50,037 bases of DNA from Parvularculaceae bacterium. GTDB taxonomy: Bacteria > Pseudomonadota > Alphaproteobacteria > Caulobacterales > Parvularculaceae. Positions 44,989-50,037 of the stretch are shown one piece after another; position 1 is the first letter of the stretch; each line of letters starts with the position of its first letter. The notes beneath the pieces are model-generated. The model was not told where the DNA came from and searched no databases. It saw nothing but the letters and a program-made list of their open reading frames with translations. Where the stretch lies: NCBI GenBank assembly GCA_020446945.1, contig JAGRDS010000018.1, positions 1-50,037 of the forward strand, given 5' to 3'. The position numbers and the translations under genes were made by a program.

Positions 44989-45876
44989 ATGACGAGCCTT
45001 CGCGCCCGACTAGTCAATCGCTATGTGCGAAAGAAAATGAAGTTCCTGCCGCTTCCCGACATCGAAGCGAAAGAACTGCGCGCGCGCATGGAGGCGGGCG
45101 CAATGGCGTTCCTGCCGAAAAACGTTTCGATCGAGGAGGTTTCATCGCCTGTTCGCGGTGAATGGCAGCGCCCGGATGACGCCGCGCCCGGACGGACGAT
45201 CCTGTATTTTCACGGCGGGGGTTATTATTTCGGCTCGCCCCGATTGATGCGCTCGATCAGTTGCCGGCTGGCGGCGCTGGCGCGCGCGCGCGTATTCTCG
45301 CTCGACTACCGGCTTGGCCCTGAAAACAAATGCCCCGCGGCGACGGAGGATGCGCTCGCCGCCTTTGACTGGCTGACGGGCGAGGGCGTGCGGCCGGAGG
45401 AAATCTATGTCGGCGGCGATTCGGCTGGCGGGGGTCTTGCGCTCGCGCTCCTCCAGGCGTTGAAGGCGCGCGGCTCGCCGCTCCCCGGCGGCGCGTTCTT
45501 GTTCTCGCCCTGGACCGACCTCGCGGCGCGCGGCGGTTCGATTGAGGAGAACGATGTGAAATGCGCAATGTTCACCGCAGACACGATACGGCGCGGCGGC
45601 GCTCACTATGCGGGCGATATGGCGCTCGACGATCCGCGCCTTTCGCCGCTTTACGGGCGGTTTGAAGGACTTCCGCGTCTTTATATATGCGCAAGCACCG
45701 ACGAGGTCTTGCGCGATGATTCGGTGCGCCTCGCTGAAAAGGCGCGTCAGGCGGGCGTCCGCGTTGAGCTGCATCTCGAAAAGGGGCTCGTGCATATCTG
45801 GCCGATTTTCGCGCCATTGATGCCGGAAAGCATGCGCACTTTGAGATCGGTCGCCGCATTCATTCGCAAGGATTGA
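44989..45876 (+). CDS. alpha/beta hydrolase, hormone-sensitive-lipase type esterase
   Basis: A 295-aa serine esterase of the HSL family. The oxyanion-hole motif HGGGYYFGSP lies near residue 74, the nucleophile in YVGGDSAGGGLALAL near 146, the acid Asp in ICASTDEVLRDDS and the His in EKGLVHIWPIF. There is no signal peptide. It may act on short-chain esters or lactones; no specific substrate is indicated. The following small membrane gene starts 9 bases later. Confidence 0.92.
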   Translation: MTSLRARLVNRYVRKKMKFLPLPDIEAKELRARMEAGAMAFLPKNVSIEEVSSPVRGEWQRPDDAAPGRTILYFHGGGYYFGSPRLMRSISCRLAALARARVFSLDYRLGPENKCPAATEDALAAFDWLTGEGVRPEEIYVGGDSAGGGLALALLQALKARGSPLPGGAFLFSPWTDLAARGGSIEENDVKCAMFTADTIRRGGAHYAGDMALDDPRLSPLYGRFEGLPRLYICASTDEVLRDDSVRLAEKARQAGVRVELHLEKGLVHIWPIFAPLMPESMRTLRSVAAFIRKD

Positions 45877-45885
45877 GGTGCGGCG

Positions 45886-46161
45886 ATGAAGTCGGATGCT
45901 GCAAAACTCGCCATCGCGGTTCTGCTCGATATTCTCGACTTTTCCATTCTGTCGCTGATGCCGGGCGTCGGCATGGTCGCCGACATCATCATGGGCGTAA
46001 TCGCCCTCGTCCTGTGGGGGCCAGTCGGTCTGTTCGCCTTTTGGGAGGCGCTCAATCCGGTCGAGCCGGTCGATGCTTTCGTGCCGACGATGACGCTGAT
46101 CGCGCTGAGCCGGATGGGGAAAGGCGAAAAGAAGATCGAACGATCCGTCGAGAGACAATAA
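45886..46161 (+). CDS. small two-helix membrane protein of unknown function
   Basis: A 91-aa protein with two hydrophobic helices (LAIAVLLDILDFSILSLMPG, then IMGVIALVLWGPVGLFAFWE) and a charged C-terminus (GKGEKKIERSVERQ). It is probably co-transcribed with the esterase. No family was recognised. Confidence 0.75.
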   Translation: MKSDAAKLAIAVLLDILDFSILSLMPGVGMVADIIMGVIALVLWGPVGLFAFWEALNPVEPVDAFVPTMTLIALSRMGKGEKKIERSVERQ

Positions 46162-46192
46162 AAAACCCGCGCCGTCGCCGGCGCGGGCGTTT
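46158..46192 (-). terminator. rho-independent terminator, mainly for the lipoprotein gene
   Basis: Perfect 8-bp stem CCCGCGCC/GGCGCGGG with a 6-base loop at 46166-46187. Read on the minus strand it is followed by TTTTTTATT, a typical T-tract, so it ends transcripts of the lipoprotein gene; on the plus strand it is followed by a weaker CGTTTGT and may serve both convergent units. Confidence 0.85.
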
Positions 46193-46219
46193 GTCACAAC
46201 TTACGCAACTGGAATTCTA

Positions 46220-46597
46220 TCAGCCGCAATAATCGCGGCCGCCGCGGTATCCGCGCGGACCGTAACGGCGGAACGAGCCGTCGTCCCAATAGCTGTCGCC
46301 ATAACAGGGATCTTCATAGTAATAGCGATCGGAATAGCGATCATATCCGCGCCGCCCATGATCGCGCGCGCGGCCCCAGCACGTGCCCGAACGCGAACAC
46401 CCTTCATATGCGCCGAGCGCCGCGCCGATAAGCGCGCCGTAAGCGGCGCCCTTGCCCGGGCGGCCCGCGAAAATTTCACCCGCGACTGCGCCGCCGGCCG
46501 CGCCGAGCGCCGCGCCGTAAAGCGCGCCTTCGCCCGTCGACTGACAGCCCGCCGCCGCAAGGCTTAAAGCGCCCAATCCAACCAGCATCATCTTCAT
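46220..46597 (-). CDS. glycine-zipper outer-membrane lipoprotein
   Basis: A 125-aa protein with a lipoprotein signal (MKMMLVGLGALSLAAAGC, Cys at residue 18). The region LYGAALGAAGGAVAGEIFAG plus AAYGALIGAALGAYEG is a glycine-zipper (17-kDa antigen/SlyB-like). The C-terminus is rich in Tyr, Arg, Asp and Gly (YDRYSDRYYYEDPCYGDSYW) and has paired Cys. Probably an envelope structural lipoprotein. Confidence 0.85.
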   Translation of the reverse strand: MKMMLVGLGALSLAAAGCQSTGEGALYGAALGAAGGAVAGEIFAGRPGKGAAYGALIGAALGAYEGCSRSGTCWGRARDHGRRGYDRYSDRYYYEDPCYGDSYWDDGSFRRYGPRGYRGGRDYCG

Positions 46598-46802
46598 GCG
46601 ATACCCTCCTGCGATGAGAGGTCCGGTCGCCCTTCGATACGCTTACTGCGGACCTGCCCGGAAACCTTTGACAGGCCCTTATCGTTCGATCTCGCGGCGA
46701 GAATTGGGCGAAAAAGTCTCCAATTAAGGCGCGACTGCGGCGAAGCGTTGCCGCAAGCCTCGCAAGCGGTAAATTGCACGCGAGCATAACCGGGAGGACG
46801 AA

Positions 46803-47840
46803 ATGAGCGCGCAAAAACAAAAGGCGGTGTGTCTTACCGCCTATCCGAAGGGTCTTCCGACCGCGGAAAATTTTGACATTCGCACCGCCGACCTGCCGGC
46901 GTTGAATTCCGGCGAGCTTTTGATGCGCACGGTCTGGATGTCCGTCGATCCATATATGCGCGGGCGCATGCGCCCCGATGTCAAAAGCTATATTCCCCCT
47001 TTCGCTCTCAACGAACCGCTTGACGGCGGCGCCGTCAGCGAAGTCATGGTTTCGAACAATCCGAATTTCAAACCCGGCGATTATGTCGTCGCTTTTCAGG
47101 GCGGATGGAAAGATTACTGGGTGTCGAACGGCGACGGCCTTACAAAAGCGGATGGGTCGATCGCGCCCTTGTCGGCTTATCTTGGCGTGCTTGGCATGCC
47201 GGGTCTCACCGCATGGGCCGGGCTGACTCAAATTCTCGAACCGAAACCGGGCGAGACCGTGTTTGTTTCAGGCGCCGCCGGCGCCGTCGGTTCGCTCGTA
47301 TGCCAGCTTGCGAAAATCAAGGGATGCAAAGTCATCGCCTCGGCCGGGTCGAAAGAAAAATGCGATTGGCTGTTGAAGGAGGGCGGAGCGGATGTCGCGT
47401 TGAATTACCGCGACTACAAGAACGCGGGCGAGTTGACGCGCGCGCTGGCCGACGCCGCGCCCGGCGGGATCAATTGCTATTTCGAAAATGTCGGCGGCAT
47501 GCACCTGGAAGCCGCGCTCAACTGCATCGCGTTCGGCGCGCGTATCGCGCTTTGCGGCATGATTTCGGTTTACAACGCCAAAGAGCCGGAACCGGGTCCG
47601 CCCAATCTGTCGTTCCTGATTGCGCGCAGCGCGAAGATGCAAGGCTTCATCGTCTCAATCTATCTGCATCTCGCATCGCAATTCGCCGGCGAGGTGGCGC
47701 CGTTGCTTGCGCAGGGAAAAATCAGGTTCCGCGAGTCGGTCTATGAATCTCTCGAAGATGCGCCGCGCGCCTTTATCGGGCTGTTCAGCGGCGAGAATTT
47801 CGGCAAGGCTGTCATCCGCGTCGGGCCGGACCGGCTTTGA
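46803..47840 (+). CDS. NADP-dependent MDR-family oxidoreductase (CurA/leukotriene B4 dehydrogenase-like)
   Basis: A 345-aa zinc-independent medium-chain reductase that should reduce alpha,beta-unsaturated carbonyls with NADPH. It has WMSVDPYMRGRM, GAVSEVMVSNNPNFKPGDYV, GMPGLTAWAGL, the nucleotide-binding VSGAAGAVGSLVCQLAKIKG and YFENVGGMHLEAAL, all typical of the CurA/PTGR group. GGGAGGAC precedes the ATG. It stands alone, with a 205-base gap upstream. Confidence 0.93.
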   Translation: MSAQKQKAVCLTAYPKGLPTAENFDIRTADLPALNSGELLMRTVWMSVDPYMRGRMRPDVKSYIPPFALNEPLDGGAVSEVMVSNNPNFKPGDYVVAFQGGWKDYWVSNGDGLTKADGSIAPLSAYLGVLGMPGLTAWAGLTQILEPKPGETVFVSGAAGAVGSLVCQLAKIKGCKVIASAGSKEKCDWLLKEGGADVALNYRDYKNAGELTRALADAAPGGINCYFENVGGMHLEAALNCIAFGARIALCGMISVYNAKEPEPGPPNLSFLIARSAKMQGFIVSIYLHLASQFAGEVAPLLAQGKIRFRESVYESLEDAPRAFIGLFSGENFGKAVIRVGPDRL

Positions 47841-47892
47841 ACCGGGCGTTTGGTTGACGCAATCTTAACGGCCCCGGCGCTAGCCTCGCGCC

Positions 47893-49815
47893 ATGGATGG
47901 CGCACAGACGATCGCACGCGCAGGCGTATTTTCCGCGTCGGTTTCGGCGCGCACCCTCGCGCTTTTATTTGCGCTCGCAGTCTTTGCGGGATGGATCGCC
48001 GCGCCGGGCGGCCTCTTTACGGTCGATGAGTATTTTTATCTCCGAATGGCTGAGGCGTTCGCGAATGAAGGCGCGTTGACCTTTCGTCAGTTCGATGTCG
48101 CCGGCGCGCCTGCGCTCGATTTTTCGTTCGGCAATCCTGCGCCGCCGGCGGGCCGGCTGATGGCGCAATATCCCGCCGGATATGCGATCATCGCGGCGCC
48201 GTTTTATTTTTGCTTCGGCGTCAAGGGCCTTTCGCTTCTCAACGCGCTATCGGCGTTCGCGGCGCTCGCGCTGACTTACAAGATTGCACGCCGCGCAAGC
48301 GGCGATAAGGGCGCGGCGCTCGCCGCCGTCGCCATTCTGGCGTCCGCGACATTCTGGTCGAGCTATATTTTCGTCATCTGGCCGCACATGCTGGCGCTCG
48401 CGATCGTACTCGGCGTCATCGCGCTTGCGCTGAAGGCGGGCGAGGGCGACAGCCGCGCCGCAATCGCCGCAGGGCTTTTGATCGGCGCCGGCGAAAGCGT
48501 GCGTATCGACATGATCGCGCTCGCCCCCGCAATTATCGTCTGGCTGCGTCTCTTTTGCGATGGGAAAACGCGGCGGCTATCGTTGCTCGTCGCCGGCGCG
48601 ACGCTGGTCGGGCTTGCGCTGCCGGTCGCATTAAACTGGATTCGCAGCGGCGCATTCGAACTCATATCTTATGACAATGACGTGGCGGCGAACGATGTCT
48701 CCGCATTTGCGCCGCTCGCCATATTCGGGGCGGCGGCGTTTATCGGTGTCCTTTCCTTCGACTGCCGCTCGATTTTTCCGTTGCGCAAAAAAACAATGAT
48801 CGCGCTTGGCGCGATCGCCGCACTGTTATGTATCGCGGCGCCCGCGACGGTCTACGGCGCGGCGCACGGGTTCTGGTATTCTCTCGTCGATGCGCAGGCC
48901 TATGCGCATCTTGGCCGGCAGTTCAATATCGAACGGACCGAATGGGGCTGGATCTCGTTTTACGGCCTGTCGAAAAAAGCTCTCCTTCAATGCATTCCCT
49001 TCGCCGTGCTGGTTTTTTTTCCGATCCGGCGCCTGCTTGGCGGCGAGGCGCTGCGGTGCGAAGCGCTTTTGATCGTTACGAGCGCCGCTTTTGCAACGCT
49101 CTATTCGTTTAACGAAACCGATTCCGGTGTCGGCCTGAATTCCCGCTTCCTGCTTCCCCTGCTGCCCGCCATCTCGATACTGGCGGCGATTGAATTGCGC
49201 GCGATGATCGCACGCGGCGACGCGCGTTTGGCGTCGGTCAAAACCGCCGCACTTACGGGCGCCGGCGCATTCCTTTTGCTTCGCGTTGCGCTTGACGCGG
49301 GCGAGCCGTGGCGGACGCCGATCGACATATATCCGCAACTGGCCCTCGCCGGGGCGTTGCTGGCTGCAATCGCCCTGAACGCAATCCGCCCGTCACGCCA
49401 GGCGGCGCGCGCATCTGCGCTTTTAGCAGGCGCAGCTTTCGGCGCCGCAGCCGCGCTGGGCGCGGCGGACCTTTTCGAAGAACAGGGTTTTCGCGCCTAT
49501 TCCGCCGAACAGGCGCGCCTTTACCGCGCCGCCGTTCCAGCCGACGCGCTGGTTTTTTCAACCCGCCCGAAGCTGTTCGCCGTCGCGGCCGGCGACGGGC
49601 TGTCGCTCGCCTATCCCGGTTTGAACGCCGCCGAAAAGGAAAAAGCGGTCATCGAGGCTTATCGGGCGGCGGGGCGCTGCGTTTACGCGCAAGGGGAAAA
49701 AGGGCTTGAATGGGCGGGCGAAACCGGGCTTTTCGCCCCGCCGGTCGCGCTTCGCGCCGAATTCTCGCAGGGCGGCCTCGCTCCGCTTCGGGACAATCCG
49801 AAATCCTGCCCCTGA
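47893..49815 (+). CDS. GT39/ArnT-like integral membrane glycosyltransferase or related GT-C protein
   Basis: A 640-aa protein with about ten or more transmembrane helices. After the first helix comes FTVDEYFYLRMAEAF, with the acidic Asp-Glu pair expected in the first periplasmic loop of GT-C enzymes, then YPAGYAIIAAPFYF and LLNALSAFAALALTYKIAR, as in PMT/ArnT-type proteins. A Ca. 150-residue soluble end follows. It would use a polyprenyl-phosphate sugar on the periplasmic side. The acceptor is unknown. Substrate transfer to surface glycan or protein is possible. Confidence 0.7.
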   Translation: MDGAQTIARAGVFSASVSARTLALLFALAVFAGWIAAPGGLFTVDEYFYLRMAEAFANEGALTFRQFDVAGAPALDFSFGNPAPPAGRLMAQYPAGYAIIAAPFYFCFGVKGLSLLNALSAFAALALTYKIARRASGDKGAALAAVAILASATFWSSYIFVIWPHMLALAIVLGVIALALKAGEGDSRAAIAAGLLIGAGESVRIDMIALAPAIIVWLRLFCDGKTRRLSLLVAGATLVGLALPVALNWIRSGAFELISYDNDVAANDVSAFAPLAIFGAAAFIGVLSFDCRSIFPLRKKTMIALGAIAALLCIAAPATVYGAAHGFWYSLVDAQAYAHLGRQFNIERTEWGWISFYGLSKKALLQCIPFAVLVFFPIRRLLGGEALRCEALLIVTSAAFATLYSFNETDSGVGLNSRFLLPLLPAISILAAIELRAMIARGDARLASVKTAALTGAGAFLLLRVALDAGEPWRTPIDIYPQLALAGALLAAIALNAIRPSRQAARASALLAGAAFGAAAALGAADLFEEQGFRAYSAEQARLYRAAVPADALVFSTRPKLFAVAAGDGLSLAYPGLNAAEKEKAVIEAYRAAGRCVYAQGEKGLEWAGETGLFAPPVALRAEFSQGGLAPLRDNPKSCP

Positions 49816-49883
49816 ACCGCCATTCGGCGCTTGACCTGCGCGCGGGCGCGGACTATCCACCGGGCTCCCGAAAAACGGGATGC

Positions 49884-49960
49884 GCGGGTGTAGCTCAGTT
49901 GGTTAGAGTGCCGGCCTGTCACGCCGGAGGTCGCGGGTTCGCGCCCCGTCACTCCCGCCA
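49884..49960 (+). tRNA. tRNA-Asp (anticodon GTC)
   Basis: Cloverleaf with D-arm TAGCTCAGTTGGTTAGAG, anticodon stem CCGGC/GCCGG around CTGTCAC (anticodon GTC), T-arm GCGGGTTCGCGCCCCGT and encoded CCA. The acceptor arms GCGGGTG and CACTCCC leave a C2:C71 mismatch and a G4:T69 pair; other pairs fit. Confidence 0.93.
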
Positions 49961-50037
49961 CTTGGGGACCATTACTTCAGCTCTGGAAATTCGGGCCGGG
50001 ACGCGTCTTTGTGCGCGCGTCTGCCGCGGCTATCCCC

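Noticed and set aside
45142..46197. 351-codon minus-strand frame opposite the esterase
   Set aside because: Antisense shadow; the plus strand has clear HGGGY and GDSAGG motifs.

Overview
This is a GC-rich chromosomal window from a Gram-negative bacterium, most likely an alphaproteobacterium. The evidence is the tRNA-Asp and partial tRNA-Phe-like genes, the style of the RTX/T1SS genes, the DUF2793 protein and the alphaproteobacterial type of RTX acyltransferase. I cannot place it to genus; a Parvularculales/Caulobacterales-like group is a guess.

Layout. (1) 1-3069: end of a tRNA, then a tightly packed set of housekeeping genes (queF, a secreted cyclophilin, a Nudix hydrolase, cysE). (2) About 3070-9330: an accessory, partly AT-richer patch bounded by two copies of the uvrB 3' end (a decayed 91-bp copy at 3330-3420 and the real one at 9432-9522). 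Between them lie a secreted PD40 protein, an Lrp/AsnC regulator, an orphan Rhs-type toxin tip with a JAB-like domain and its likely immunity lipoprotein, a piece of Rhs core, an IS3-family transposase remnant, a HEPN-like gene carrying an amber codon and cut by the IS end, two membrane-protein genes and a decayed NNCGD-type fragment. (3) 9329-11695: uvrB. (4) 11990-21733: four large RTX (calcium-binding nonapeptide) proteins with no signal peptide, one carrying a zincin HExxH motif and one a beta-helix, plus an RtxC/HlyC-like acyltransferase. (5) 21741-34204: a surface polysaccharide cluster with the GDP-fucose pathway (fcl, gmd), an ABC-2 exporter (Wzm/Wzt type), several glycosyltransferases, a sulfotransferase, two FkbM methyltransferases, a UDP-sulfoquinovose synthase and a radical SAM enzyme. 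(6) 34436-40924: a DUF2793 fibre-like protein, a type I secretion ABC protein and membrane-fusion protein, a GT4 glycosyltransferase and an endonuclease/exonuclease/phosphatase-fold protein. (7) 40934-49960: msrA-trxB, a homogentisate operon (hmgA, DUF6980, fahA) behind a perfect 14-bp palindrome, an esterase, small membrane and lipoproteins, a CurA-like reductase, a GT39-like membrane protein and tRNA-Asp.

How it may work together. RTX proteins without signal peptides plus a PrtD/PrtE-like exporter next to an ABC-dependent, GDP-sugar polysaccharide cluster recalls the Caulobacter S-layer locus, where an RTX-type S-layer protein, its type I exporter and O-antigen genes lie together. I infer a calcium-dependent surface coat or matrix in which several RTX proteins share a common C-terminal module and are anchored to, or embedded in, a fucosylated and possibly sulfated/sulfonated polysaccharide. 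No outer-membrane TolC-type gene lies in the window. The second notable region is the uvrB-bounded patch of decaying Rhs/toxin-immunity and mobile-element debris.
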